Origin: Deltaproteobacteria bacterium
Lineage (GTDB): Bacteria; Desulfobacterota; Deferrimicrobia; Deferrimicrobiales; Deferrimicrobiaceae
Reading direction: 5' to 3'
Assembly (NCBI GenBank): GCA_016218975.1
Contig: JACRCO010000086.1
Coordinates: 1 to 47,341 of the forward strand
DNA length: 47,341 nucleotides
How positions within the stretch are numbered: the first letter of the stretch is position 1; each line of letters opens with the position of its first letter. The notes beneath the pieces were generated by a model, which did no database searches, had not been told where the DNA came from, and worked only from the letters and a program-made list of their open reading frames with translations. The position numbers were made by a program, and so were the translations under genes. This document shows, in pieces, positions 7,265 through 16,086 of the stretch.

Positions 7265-9166
7265 TTCTTCTCGGCCGTTGCGCACGGCGGCGAGACCCCC
7301 GTCTCTCTATTCGTCATCCGGCTGGCGGCGTTTTCCCTGGCTGGGGTCGCGCTTTGGCGTTCCCGAAAGGAATATCCCCTGTGGCTGCCGGTCGACATCT
7401 CCGTAACTGTTTTCCTGTTTTATGTCACGCTCTCGACAACCTGGGCGGTTTATCCGTGGTCGGCGCTCCAGTATGCGATGAATGTGCTGGCGGCGGCGTC
7501 GGTTTACGTTTTGCTTCGGGTGCAATGGATGGAGGGCGACACGGGGAAGCATGCGGAGCGCCTGCTTCTTGTCATGGTGGTTGCGGGAATCGTGCAGTCG
7601 GCCTGGGCGTCATATCAGTATCTCTACGGACAGCCCGGGCGTGCGAGCGGATCGTTCGCCAATCCCAATCACCTGGCCGGCTTTCTCCTTTTCGGGGTAG
7701 CGGCGGCCGTACACTTCCTGAAAAGAGAGGTCGACAGGCGCAATGCCGCAGGAATATTCGTATTCGGTGCCTTCGCTTTTCTGATGGCGTGCAGCGTGGT
7801 TCTTACGAAGTCGCGGGCGATGATTCCGGTGATTGCCGGGGCCTTCCTGTTCCTGTTGTTGGCCTTGCGGGGGAGGAATGCATACCGATTCCTGGCGGGA
7901 GCGACGGCGAGCGCGGCAATCCTTGCGGCCGTGGCAGCGCCGCGATTTTCCGCCCTGGTCGATCCGTACGCGTACAGCCGCTGGAAAATATGGAAGGCGG
8001 CGGTGCGGACGGCGCTTGACCATCCGCTTGGCGCAGGCCTCGGCGGGTTCAAGTTCTTCTGGCTTCATTACCGGGATCCGATCGAAGGGGCGGTATTCCG
8101 GTACTGGAAAACCGCGGATACGGCACACAGCCAGTTCTTCGGGTTTCTTTCGGAGCTTGGGTTCCCGGGTGTTTTCCTTGCGGCGACGGCGGCCGTGTCT
8201 GTCCTTGCTCTTGTTCTGCGGGAAAGCCGGAGGGAAGACCGCATTCTTCCATTGTCCCTGATTCCGCTGGCCGCAATGATCCACGCGTTTTTCGACGTGA
8301 ACCTGGATATTCCGGGCATAACCCTGCCCGTGGCTGCCTGTACCGCCCTGCTGGCGAACCGGAATATGGGAAGCCCCCGGAGAGGCATCTCCGTTTCCCC
8401 GGTCATCAAGTCGGGCATTTCGCTTATTCTGCTCCCGTGTCTTGCGTATTCCGTAGCGACGTTTGCGGGGCATCGCCGGTATGCGGATGGCGTGGAATTT
8501 CTCCGGAAAGGCGACACGGAAAGGGCAATGGAGGGTTTTTCGGAAGCGAGCCGCATTGATCCTCTCAACTCCGGCTACCCCGACGCTGTGGCGTCGGTGC
8601 ATTACCGGAGATTCCTTGCAAGCCGGCATCCGCAACACCTGGCGGCATCGGTCGATGCCGAGCGGAGAGCGATTTCCGCGAGCCCATGGAATCCATACCA
8701 TTTGTCCCAGGCGGGATTTCTGATGGGAGAGTTGTCGAAAACGTTTCCGGACGGGGAGTCCCGGCGGCGATTGCTGTCATTATCGATATCCACGCTTGAG
8801 GAAAGCCTGCAGAGGAATCCCAACGACATCGTTGCGCAAATGAGAATGGCCGACGTTCTTCGAATTTCGGGCATGGAGATGGGCGCGCGCGATATATTGG
8901 AAAAGCTGATTGCCGTCGAGCCCAACGCCGTTCGAGCCTACGTAATGCTCGCCGACGTTGAGGCATCGGCATATCCCGGGAAAGCCGCGGAGCTTTACCG
9001 AAAAGCAATTGCCTTGTCCATGGAACTTGAGGGAAAATCGCTCGAGCCTTCGCTTCGGGAATTCGTGGAACTGGACCGGGACGCAATCCGGCAACGCGTC
9101 GAAATCCTCGAAAGCGACATTTCAGGCCGCATCTCGCGGGAGAATGATAAAATCCGAACGCGATAG
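7262..9166 (+). CDS. O-antigen-ligase-like membrane protein with TPR tail
   Basis: A 634-residue protein. About residues 1-390 hold many hydrophobic segments with features of the Wzy/O-antigen ligase family, such as GSFANPNHLAGF near 130 and a loop with TAHSQFFGFLSELGFPG near 285. Residues 395-600 form TPR-like helical repeats. Family members polymerise or transfer lipid-linked glycans in the periplasm; some modify pilins (TfpO, PglL). Next to pilA, a pilin oligosaccharyltransferase is attractive but unproven. The start is uncertain: TTG at 7262 is the only usual start codon, has no Shine-Dalgarno sequence and lies in the tail of the pilA terminator. The frame is open upstream, and hydrophobic residues continue before the TTG. 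Confidence 0.75.
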   Translation: MFFSAVAHGGETPVSLFVIRLAAFSLAGVALWRSRKEYPLWLPVDISVTVFLFYVTLSTTWAVYPWSALQYAMNVLAAASVYVLLRVQWMEGDTGKHAERLLLVMVVAGIVQSAWASYQYLYGQPGRASGSFANPNHLAGFLLFGVAAAVHFLKREVDRRNAAGIFVFGAFAFLMACSVVLTKSRAMIPVIAGAFLFLLLALRGRNAYRFLAGATASAAILAAVAAPRFSALVDPYAYSRWKIWKAAVRTALDHPLGAGLGGFKFFWLHYRDPIEGAVFRYWKTADTAHSQFFGFLSELGFPGVFLAATAAVSVLALVLRESRREDRILPLSLIPLAAMIHAFFDVNLDIPGITLPVAACTALLANRNMGSPRRGISVSPVIKSGISLILLPCLAYSVATFAGHRRYADGVEFLRKGDTERAMEGFSEASRIDPLNSGYPDAVASVHYRRFLASRHPQHLAASVDAERRAISASPWNPYHLSQAGFLMGELSKTFPDGESRRRLLSLSISTLEESLQRNPNDIVAQMRMADVLRISGMEMGARDILEKLIAVEPNAVRAYVMLADVEASAYPGKAAELYRKAIALSMELEGKSLEPSLREFVELDRDAIRQRVEILESDISGRISRENDKIRTR

Positions 9167-9184
9167 CAGGTTCGGAGGAAGGGT

Positions 9185-10078
9185 TTGGCGGAAGAACGTT
9201 CGATTTCGTATTCGAGGGGAGCGGCAGGGTGGATTGCGTCACTCATCCTCTTCGCGGGATCCGTCCATTTCTCCTCCCATATCGCCCTGGAACGGAAATC
9301 CGCCGTACCGAGTGCGGGTCCGCACGCCGAATCCGGTCTTCTGGAGGAGCTCAGCCGCCGGCCTTCGCTCGCGTTCGGATTCGGGAATTTCCTGGGAGAC
9401 GTGGTCTGGCTGAAGGCGGTGCAGGTATCGGGGGCCCTGAGTATGTCCCGTGCCGACTACGATCGGCTTTATGTTCTTCTAGACACCGCCATAAATTTCG
9501 ATCCCAGGTTCACGGTCCCCTACCTTCTCGGCGGGATGATCCTCGGGGATTCGCCGAACCATACCGGCGCTGCGCTCCAGGTGCTTGCCCGGGGTCGTAA
9601 AAACCACCCTTCGGAATGGAGGATTCCGTTCTACATCGGTTACATTCGATATTTTTCCCTTGGCGACCCCGTCCGTGGCGGCGAGGCGTTGTTCGAAGCG
9701 TCGCGTATTCCGGGAAGCGCCCCATACTTGCCGTTGCTGGCGTCGCGGATGCTTTCCGAGGGAAGGGCGCCCGCGACTGCGCTTGCGTTTCTGGAAAGGA
9801 TGATGGACCAGGAGACGAATCCCGCCCGCAGGGAAACGCTTGATCGTCGAATGCGCGAAGTGATTGTGGAGCGTGACGTGCAGATGCTGGAAAGAGCTGC
9901 GGAGGAGTACAGGCGGCGGGAAGGAAGGGCTCCGGAGCGTCTTTCGGATCTCGTGTCGACAGGCATGATATCGTCGGTTCCGAGAGAGCCGAACGGAGGA
10001 AGGTATATCATAACGTCCGAAGGCAAGGTTAGGTCGAACAGGGTAAGTACGCGATTGAAGGTGTTCAGGGGGAAATGA
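9185..10078 (+). CDS. Membrane-anchored TPR-like protein in the PilG position
   Basis: A 297-residue protein with one N-terminal membrane segment (about 12-30), then helical repeats of TPR character (about 70-220). The tail contains a pattern of the form GRAPxxLxDLV...PxEPxGGxYxI (about 246-280), similar to the C-terminal segment of GspG-type pseudopilins. TTG at 9185 is supported by GGAGGAAG at 9174-9181. The stop overlaps the ABC ATPase by four bases, so the two are probably translated together. In Myxococcus xanthus, pilG occupies this place before pilH and pilI. I do not recognise it by sequence, so a role in pilus assembly is inferred from context. Confidence 0.65.
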   Translation: MAEERSISYSRGAAGWIASLILFAGSVHFSSHIALERKSAVPSAGPHAESGLLEELSRRPSLAFGFGNFLGDVVWLKAVQVSGALSMSRADYDRLYVLLDTAINFDPRFTVPYLLGGMILGDSPNHTGAALQVLARGRKNHPSEWRIPFYIGYIRYFSLGDPVRGGEALFEASRIPGSAPYLPLLASRMLSEGRAPATALAFLERMMDQETNPARRETLDRRMREVIVERDVQMLERAAEEYRRREGRAPERLSDLVSTGMISSVPREPNGGRYIITSEGKVRSNRVSTRLKVFRGK

Positions 10079-11022
10079 CCACGGTCCGTCCGATATTGAG
10101 CATCGACGGGATTTCCAAGTCGTACCCGGTCGGCTTCACGAGGAAGCGCCACAGGGTGCTTTACGACCTCTCCTTCGCGGTCTGCGAAAACGAAATCGTG
10201 GGGTTCCTGGGTCCCAACGGAGCGGGGAAGACGACCACCATCAAGATCGTCAACCGCCTTTCGTTCCCCGATGAGGGCGAGGTTACCGTCTTCGGGGAAC
10301 GGATCGGGCGGAGGCCGGAGTTTCACCGGCGAATCGGTTTCATGCCCGAGCAGCCCTACTTCTATGAATATCTTACCGGTGTGGAGTTCCTTGGGCTTTG
10401 CGGGAGCCTGAGCGGCATGAGGAAGACGGCTATCGCCGTGCGCTCCCGGTCGATGCTGGCGCGCGTGGGACTGGAGGGGGCCGGAAAGACGGCGATCCGG
10501 AAGTACTCCAAGGGGATGATGCAGCGGCTGGGTCTTGCACAGGCGCTTCTTCACGATCCCGAGCTTGTCATCCTCGACGAGCCGATGTCGGGTCTCGACC
10601 CCATGGGGAGGCTGGATGTAAGGAACCTGATCCTTGAACTGAAAGCGGCGGGGAAGACGGTGTTTTTCAGCACGCATATCATCTCCGACGTCGAGGCGCT
10701 GTGCGACCGCGTGATCATGATCGACAAGGGACGCAAGGTGGCGGAAGGCTCGGTAGAGGAGTTGATGGGCGGGGAAGGCGTTCAGTACGTCGAGATCGTG
10801 ATTTCCCCTGTTCCCTCCTCCGGGTGGATTTCCGCGGCCGGATTGCCTCCCGCCGCAGGCGCCGTTCGCGGCAACACCTTCGTCCTGAAGGCGGGAAGCG
10901 TGGAGGAAGCGAACCGGTGGATCGACGGGTTCCGGCGGGCGGGGTCCATGGTGGTATCGTGCGTTCCCGTCAAGAAGCACCTGGAAGAGATCTACGTGGA
11001 ACGGGTGGGGGGGCGTGGTTAA
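10075..11022 (+). CDS. ABC transporter ATP-binding protein (PilH-like)
   Basis: A 315-residue ABC ATPase with Walker A GPNGAGKTT (about 46-54), signature SKGMMQRL (about 145), Walker B LVILDEP (about 164-170), and the D-loop and switch His in FFSTHIISD. The last 80 residues form the extra domain usual in ABC-2 export ATPases. The gene overlaps the TPR gene before it (four bases) and the permease after it (eight bases). Position and type match PilH of Myxococcus, the ATPase of an ABC transporter needed for pilus formation. Its substrate is unknown; export of a glycan or of a pilus component is possible. Confidence 0.9.
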   Translation: MTTVRPILSIDGISKSYPVGFTRKRHRVLYDLSFAVCENEIVGFLGPNGAGKTTTIKIVNRLSFPDEGEVTVFGERIGRRPEFHRRIGFMPEQPYFYEYLTGVEFLGLCGSLSGMRKTAIAVRSRSMLARVGLEGAGKTAIRKYSKGMMQRLGLAQALLHDPELVILDEPMSGLDPMGRLDVRNLILELKAAGKTVFFSTHIISDVEALCDRVIMIDKGRKVAEGSVEELMGGEGVQYVEIVISPVPSSGWISAAGLPPAAGAVRGNTFVLKAGSVEEANRWIDGFRRAGSMVVSCVPVKKHLEEIYVERVGGRG

Positions 11023-11785
11023 CAGGATACTGTCCATAGCCGCGAACACGTTCCGCGAGACGGTCCGGAACAAAATTCTTTACGCGATTCTCGCGTTTGC
11101 TCTTCTGGTAATAATGCTTACCTACTTCCTTGCAGACTTGTCAGTCGGGGAACTGACCCGCATTATAGCCGACGTCGGGCTTGCCTCGATCCACATCTTC
11201 GGCGTGATCATGGCCGTCTTCATCGGAATTACCTTGGTCAGCCAGGAAGTAGACCGGAAAACGGTCTACCTGATTCTCTCGAGACCCGTTCCCAGGTGGG
11301 AGTTTATCATCGGAAAGGCTTTCGGACTGTCCCTGACGCTTGCGCTCACGACTCTCGTCATGTCAGTGACGTTGTTCCTGGTGCACGCCGCGTACGGCAG
11401 GGCGCCGGAAACCGGTATCTTCATCGCTTCAACAGGGATCTACATGGAGCTCGTTGCGCTCATCTGCCTTGCCTCTCTCTTTTCTACGTTCACTACGCCG
11501 GTGCTCAGCGCCATTTTCACGCTCTCCATGTTCCTCATTGGACATGTCACCGGGGAGTTGCTCGTTTTCAGCGAACGCGCCTCGTCGGGAATCGCGCGCT
11601 CCATATCCAGGATTCTCTTTTACGTCCTTCCCAACCTCGAGAACTTCAACTGGAAGAACGAAGTGGTTTATGAAAAGGTCCGTTCGGCAGGCGTTCTATG
11701 GGCGGCGTCCGGTTATCTTTTTTGCTATTTCGCGGGTGTGCTCTGCGTCGCCTGTCTCCTGTTCTCACGGAAAGACCTCAAATGA
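11015..11785 (+). CDS. ABC-2 type permease (PilI-like)
   Basis: A 256-residue integral membrane protein with about six hydrophobic segments and the ABC-2 permease style: an amphipathic start (ANTFRETVRNKILY), then TM1, then a long loop with a conserved QEVDRKTVYLILSRPV region. It starts with GTG inside the end of the ATPase gene and ends overlapping the next ATG, which implies coupled translation. It would form the membrane channel for the ATPase upstream. By order it corresponds to PilI of Myxococcus. Confidence 0.85.
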   Translation: MVNRILSIAANTFRETVRNKILYAILAFALLVIMLTYFLADLSVGELTRIIADVGLASIHIFGVIMAVFIGITLVSQEVDRKTVYLILSRPVPRWEFIIGKAFGLSLTLALTTLVMSVTLFLVHAAYGRAPETGIFIASTGIYMELVALICLASLFSTFTTPVLSAIFTLSMFLIGHVTGELLVFSERASSGIARSISRILFYVLPNLENFNWKNEVVYEKVRSAGVLWAASGYLFCYFAGVLCVACLLFSRKDLK

Positions 11786-12804
11786 CCGGAGGCGCGGTGT
11801 TGGCCGTCGCAGCCTCGTGCGCAGCCTCGCTCACCGCTTCCCTTCTTCTGTCTCTCTACCTGACTCCCATATTCCGGGATTCGGCGCGGAAGTTCGGCGT
11901 GCTCGACCGGCCCGACGGGGAGCTGAAGACGCAGAAGGAGCCCGTTCCCTATTTCGGCGGCCTCGCCGTTTACAGCGCCGTCCTGATTCCCGTGGCTATA
12001 TTCCTTCGGTTCAGCGACCAGTTGATGGGGCTGCTCCTCGCATCCACCCTCGTCGTTCTCATGGGACTCATCGACGACCTCGGCGGTCTTTCTCCCCGGA
12101 TCAAGCTCATGGTTCAAGTCGTCGCGGTGTTCCTCATGATCAAGTCCGGAATACGGATTCGAATCGATTTCATGCCTCCGCTTGCGTGCATCGCCCTGAC
12201 GTTCCTGTGGATGATCGTGATGACGAACGGCTTCAATCTCATCGACGTGATGGACGGGCTTGCGGGAGGGGTCGCCTGCGTTTCCTCAGCTGCGATGGCC
12301 GTTATATTTTTACTGCAGGGGGAATCGATCGGCGCGATCGTTTGCGTATCGCTGGTGGGGGCGCTCATCGGATTCCTCCGTTACAACCGGCCGCCGGCCC
12401 AAATCTACCTGGGCGACGCCGGATCGCTTCTCCTCGGATTCCTGCTGGGCGGCCTTGCCGTCAAATGCGACTACACTTTGCGGAATCCCATGGGATGGCT
12501 GACAGCGCTGGCCGTTTTCGCGGTCCCGCTGTTCGAAATCGCTTTCGTGTCCTGGCTCCGCGTACGAAGGGGCGCCTCCATCTTCGCGGGCAGCCGGGAC
12601 CATTTCAGCCTGCGGCTCAGAAAATGGAGGCTGTCCACGTCGCAGACGGTGGTCTGGAGCTGCTTCGCGGCGGCGTTGTCGTCGGCAATAGGGATCGCGG
12701 CGATGCATCTTCGCCCCGCCGTGTCCCTTGCATACTACGCATCCATCGCGGGACTCTTTTTCGCGGTCGCGGCCTGGCTGAAGAAGATCGACATGAGTTT
12801 GTAA
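11782..12804 (+). CDS. WecA/MraY-family polyprenyl-phosphate sugar-1-phosphate transferase
   Basis: A 340-residue membrane enzyme of the family that moves a sugar-1-phosphate from a UDP-sugar to undecaprenyl phosphate, the first step of lipid-linked glycan synthesis. Signature segments are GLIDDLGGLSPRIKL (acidic pair near 98), NGFNLIDVMDGLAGG (about 150-165) and YLGDAGSLLLGF (about 211-222). It resembles WecA rather than MraY because the context is a glycan cluster, not cell-wall genes. The ATG at 11782 overlaps the TGA of the permease; the frame is open to 11698 but that lies in the permease gene. It probably supplies the carrier-bound sugar used by the nearby transferases. Confidence 0.88.
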   Translation: MTGGAVLAVAASCAASLTASLLLSLYLTPIFRDSARKFGVLDRPDGELKTQKEPVPYFGGLAVYSAVLIPVAIFLRFSDQLMGLLLASTLVVLMGLIDDLGGLSPRIKLMVQVVAVFLMIKSGIRIRIDFMPPLACIALTFLWMIVMTNGFNLIDVMDGLAGGVACVSSAAMAVIFLLQGESIGAIVCVSLVGALIGFLRYNRPPAQIYLGDAGSLLLGFLLGGLAVKCDYTLRNPMGWLTALAVFAVPLFEIAFVSWLRVRRGASIFAGSRDHFSLRLRKWRLSTSQTVVWSCFAAALSSAIGIAAMHLRPAVSLAYYASIAGLFFAVAAWLKKIDMSL

Positions 12805-12819
12805 GAGCGGGCGGAAGGT

Positions 12820-14133
12820 ATGATCCTGGTATTGGGCGGAGGGGTGACGGGACTGGCCGCCGGGACGGCCCTCCAGGCGGCAGGAGCGGAGTTTCTCGTC
12901 CTCGAGAAGGAGGCCGAGCCGGGAGGGTGGTGCAGGTCGTTTTCCTCCGGAGGGTACGCTTTCGACCTGAGCGGACACTTCCTCCACCTTTCCGATCCTG
13001 CCGCGAAAAGTTTCATTCTCGATGTCCCCGGCGTTCCCTGGCAAAAGGTGGAGAGGGATGCGAGGGTCTGGCTCCGGGAAGTGCTGACGCCGTATCCCTT
13101 CCAGGTTCATCTCAAGGGGCACGACCCCGCATTCGTCCGCCGCTGCCTCGCCGATTTCGCCTCCGAGAGGATAAGGGACGCGATTTCCGGGGAAGGGACG
13201 CCCGGGAACCTTGCGGAGTGGCTCATAAGGAGATTCGGAAAGGCGATGTGCGAGGCTTTCTTTTATCCCTATAACAGGAAAATGTGGCGGGCACCGCTTT
13301 CGAAGCTGGGTCACGAGTGGACTGGATGGTCGGTGCCTGTTCCAAGGTTCGAAGACCTGCTGGAAGGGGCCTCGGGCGGAATTCATAAAGGAATGGGGTA
13401 CAACGCGGAGTTTTACTATCCCCGCCGCGGGGGGATCGGGAGCCTTGCCAGGGCGTTGGGACGCGGCATTGGAAGCCGGTTGCGCACCGGGGTCGAAATC
13501 GAGCGGATCGACCTCAGGCGCAAGGTTGCGTATGCTTCCGGCGGCGAGTCGTTTCCGTTTCGATCGGCGGTCTCCACCGTCCCGCTTCCCCGAATGGCGG
13601 CCTTCTCCGGCGGCATTCCTTCTCGGGCGCGCAGGGCCGCGAATTCCCTTTCCTGGGTGAAAGTGCTCGCGATCAATATCGGCGTCAGGAATCCGGGCAT
13701 GGCGCCGGGGCACTGGGTGTACGTCCCCGAGCGGAGCTATCCGTTCTTCCGGGTCGGATTCCTATCGAACGTTTCCCGTTCGGCTGCCCCCCCGGGCCGC
13801 GTTTCGATGTTCGTCGAAAAGAGCTTCCCGTCCTCCGCTCGCGTGAACGTGACGCTTGAAGTCGAGGCGGCCCTTCGCGGGCTCAGGAAAATGGGAGTGC
13901 TCAGTGAGGGAAGCAGGATAGAGGAACTCCATCCCGTGATGCTCGATCCGGCTTATGTCCGCTTCGACGGAGCAAGAAAGGGGGCCGTATCCCTCCTTGC
14001 GCGTGAGTTCGGGCGGCACGGGGTTTTTCCTGCCGGCCGGTACGGCGCATGGGACTATTACGGAATGGAAAAATCCATGGCGGACGGCATTCGCGCCGCC
14101 CGCGAAGCGGTTCGTGCCGCGCGGATGAGATAA
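12820..14133 (+). CDS. FAD-dependent oxidoreductase (amine oxidase/UDP-galactopyranose mutase-like)
   Basis: A 437-residue flavoprotein. An N-terminal dinucleotide-binding fold is clear (VLGGGVTGLAAGTAL, then the acidic end of strand 2, LEKEAEPGG). The segments SGHFLHLSD and FFYPYNRKMWRAPLSKL are typical of the protoporphyrinogen-oxidase/UDP-galactopyranose-mutase branch. In a glycan cluster, a sugar-ring mutase or a sugar- or lipid-modifying oxidoreductase is plausible, but the substrate cannot be read from sequence. It lies 15 bases after the WecA-like gene and seven before the glycosyltransferase. Confidence 0.75.
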   Translation: MILVLGGGVTGLAAGTALQAAGAEFLVLEKEAEPGGWCRSFSSGGYAFDLSGHFLHLSDPAAKSFILDVPGVPWQKVERDARVWLREVLTPYPFQVHLKGHDPAFVRRCLADFASERIRDAISGEGTPGNLAEWLIRRFGKAMCEAFFYPYNRKMWRAPLSKLGHEWTGWSVPVPRFEDLLEGASGGIHKGMGYNAEFYYPRRGGIGSLARALGRGIGSRLRTGVEIERIDLRRKVAYASGGESFPFRSAVSTVPLPRMAAFSGGIPSRARRAANSLSWVKVLAINIGVRNPGMAPGHWVYVPERSYPFFRVGFLSNVSRSAAPPGRVSMFVEKSFPSSARVNVTLEVEAALRGLRKMGVLSEGSRIEELHPVMLDPAYVRFDGARKGAVSLLAREFGRHGVFPAGRYGAWDYYGMEKSMADGIRAAREAVRAARMR

Positions 14134-14140
14134 GCAGCCG

Positions 14141-15331
14141 GTGGAAGGCCGGTCCCTTCATGGGAAGCGCGCGTGCGTTGCGCACGTCATTACGCTCCTC
14201 GAGTGGGGGGGCGCGCAGGAGAACACGCTCTTCACCGTCGCCAACCTCGATCCGGAACGATTCGACAGGGTCCTTGTCGCCGGCAAGGGGGGGATGCTAG
14301 ATTCGAGGGCTGCGAGGATCCCGGGCATAAGGTTCCGGCAGGTCGATTCCCTCGTGCGTGAAATCCGTCCCGCGTGCGATGCGCGAGCCTTCATTTCGCT
14401 CAGGCGGATTCTGCGTGAGGAGAAACGACGGATGGAAGGAATCCCCCTCATCGTGCACACGCACAGTTCCAAGGCGGGTATCCTCGGGCGGGCCGCCGCG
14501 AGGGCGGCAGGCGCCGATGTCGTCCTTCATTCCGTTCACGGCTTCGGTTTCCATGACGGCCAGCGAAAAAGCCTGCGGAGCTTGCTGGTGGGTCTGGAAC
14601 GCGCCGCATCGCACTGGACGGACGCATTCGTCGCGGTTTCCGAGGAAAACATCCGGACTGGAGTGCGGGAGGGGATCTTTCCGTCAGGCAAGGCGCGGTT
14701 GATCAGGAGCGGATTCGAAACCGGCAGGTTTCTTGAAGGATCGCGCGAAAGGGGGCGGCGCCTCCTTGGTCTTCCCGGCGATGTTCCCGTCGTGGGGACG
14801 GTAGCGGTATTCAAGCCGCAAAAAGCCCCGCTGGATTTCATCGAGGTCGCGCGCCGTGTGCGGGAACGGATCCCGGCCGCCCGGTTCGTCATGGTGGGAG
14901 ACGGTGAACTTCGCCGGGAGGTGGAGCGGGCGGCGGAAAAGGCATCGCTCGCGGATAGTCTCGTCCTCGCGGGTTGGCGGGATGAAATTCCGGACCTGCT
15001 GCGCGCGTTCGACGTCTTTCTCCTTACGTCGCGTTGGGAGGGTTTGCCGAAGGTGGTTCCCCAATCGCTTCTCTCCGGCGTTCCCGTCGTCGCCACTGCG
15101 GTCGATGGAACGCGGGAAATAATCGACGACGGCGTCGACGGCTTCCTGGTTCAGGCGGGGGACGTCGCCGGACTCGCGAACCGCGTTTCGGGGCTGCTGG
15201 CGGGGGAACTCAAGGTAAATCCCCTGTCCAGGCGGGCGCGGCTGCTCCGGGAGTTCGACCAGGGGGAAATGGTCCGCGCCCAGGAGCGTTTATACGAAGA
15301 ACTGTTGATGAAGAAGGGGATCGCGGTTTGA
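14141..15331 (+). CDS. GT4-type glycosyltransferase
   Basis: A 396-residue GT-B glycosyltransferase. The N-terminal acceptor domain begins AHVITLLEWGGAQENTL. The C-terminal donor domain has GDGELRREVERAA and the segment EGLPKVVPQSLLSGVPVVAT, with a Q where the second Glu of the EX7E motif is usually found, a variant I have seen in other family members. It has no membrane segment, so it should act at the inner face of the membrane on a lipid-linked acceptor. GTG at 14141 is the only reasonable start; its ribosome site is weak. The stop overlaps the TTG of pilD. Confidence 0.88.
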   Translation: MEGRSLHGKRACVAHVITLLEWGGAQENTLFTVANLDPERFDRVLVAGKGGMLDSRAARIPGIRFRQVDSLVREIRPACDARAFISLRRILREEKRRMEGIPLIVHTHSSKAGILGRAAARAAGADVVLHSVHGFGFHDGQRKSLRSLLVGLERAASHWTDAFVAVSEENIRTGVREGIFPSGKARLIRSGFETGRFLEGSRERGRRLLGLPGDVPVVGTVAVFKPQKAPLDFIEVARRVRERIPAARFVMVGDGELRREVERAAEKASLADSLVLAGWRDEIPDLLRAFDVFLLTSRWEGLPKVVPQSLLSGVPVVATAVDGTREIIDDGVDGFLVQAGDVAGLANRVSGLLAGELKVNPLSRRARLLREFDQGEMVRAQERLYEELLMKKGIAV

Positions 15332-16086
15332 CGGCCCTCACTATCCTGGCATTCGTCGCGGGCGCCTGCATCGGCAGCTTCCTTAACGTGCTTATCCATC
15401 GGCTTCCCCGCGAAGAGTCTATCGTCAGTCCGGGCTCCCGCTGTCCCGCCTGCGGCCGCGGCATACGGCCGTGGGAAAATATCCCCCTTGCGAGTTTCGT
15501 TTTTCTCGGCGGCAGGTGCAAGGGATGCGGGATCAGGATCTCCCTGCGGTATCCGTTCGTCGAGGCGATAACCGCCGCCGGTTACGCGCTCCTTCTCCAT
15601 TTCGACGGCATGGGATTCACTCTCCTCCGCGATCTTGTCTTCTTTTCCCTCCTGGTGCCGATTACCTTCATCGATATCGATCACCGGATCATCCCCGACG
15701 AGCTTTCCCTCGGCGGGCTCGCCGCAGGCGTTCTCCTCTCCTTCCTCCCCGGTGGCGACTGGCAGGGGAGCCTGCTGGGAGGCGTGGTCGGCGGCGGGAT
15801 CCTGTATGCGACGGCGGTCGCATACGAAAAGGCGACCGGCAGGGAAGGAATGGGAGGAGGCGACATCAAGCTCATAGCCATGATTGGCGCGTTCCTCGGA
15901 TGGAAAGGGGCGCTGCTGGCCATTTTTTCCGGTTCATTGCTGGGAACGGCGGGTGGTTTGATCGCCATGAGGAAAGGCAAGGATGGGTTGAAGACCGCTA
16001 TCCCGTTCGGCCCTTATCTCTGCGCTGCGGCCGTGATCGCCCGGTTCCTTGGCGGGACTTTCTGGGGTTTCCTCATGGGTTATTGA
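15328..16086 (+). CDS. pilD: Prepilin peptidase/N-methyltransferase PilD
   Basis: A 252-residue membrane aspartic protease that removes the leader of prepilins and methylates the new N-terminal Phe. It has the N-terminal cytoplasmic loop with paired CXXC motifs (CPACG and CKGCG), the first catalytic Asp region FIDIDHRIIPDE and the second in GGGDIKL. The TTG at 15328 overlaps the glycosyltransferase stop and is preceded by GAAGGGGA; a longer open frame to 15034 lies in that gene and is not used. Its substrates include the two pilins upstream. Its last seven bases overlap the convergent minus-strand gene. Confidence 0.94.
   Translation: MTALTILAFVAGACIGSFLNVLIHRLPREESIVSPGSRCPACGRGIRPWENIPLASFVFLGGRCKGCGIRISLRYPFVEAITAAGYALLLHFDGMGFTLLRDLVFFSLLVPITFIDIDHRIIPDELSLGGLAAGVLLSFLPGGDWQGSLLGGVVGGGILYATAVAYEKATGREGMGGGDIKLIAMIGAFLGWKGALLAIFSGSLLGTAGGLIAMRKGKDGLKTAIPFGPYLCAAAVIARFLGGTFWGFLMGY

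Noticed and set aside
11454-13274. 606-codon plus-strand frame
   Set aside because: It is an out-of-frame shadow of the permease, WecA-like and oxidoreductase genes; Arg/Pro/Ser-rich composition and no domain.
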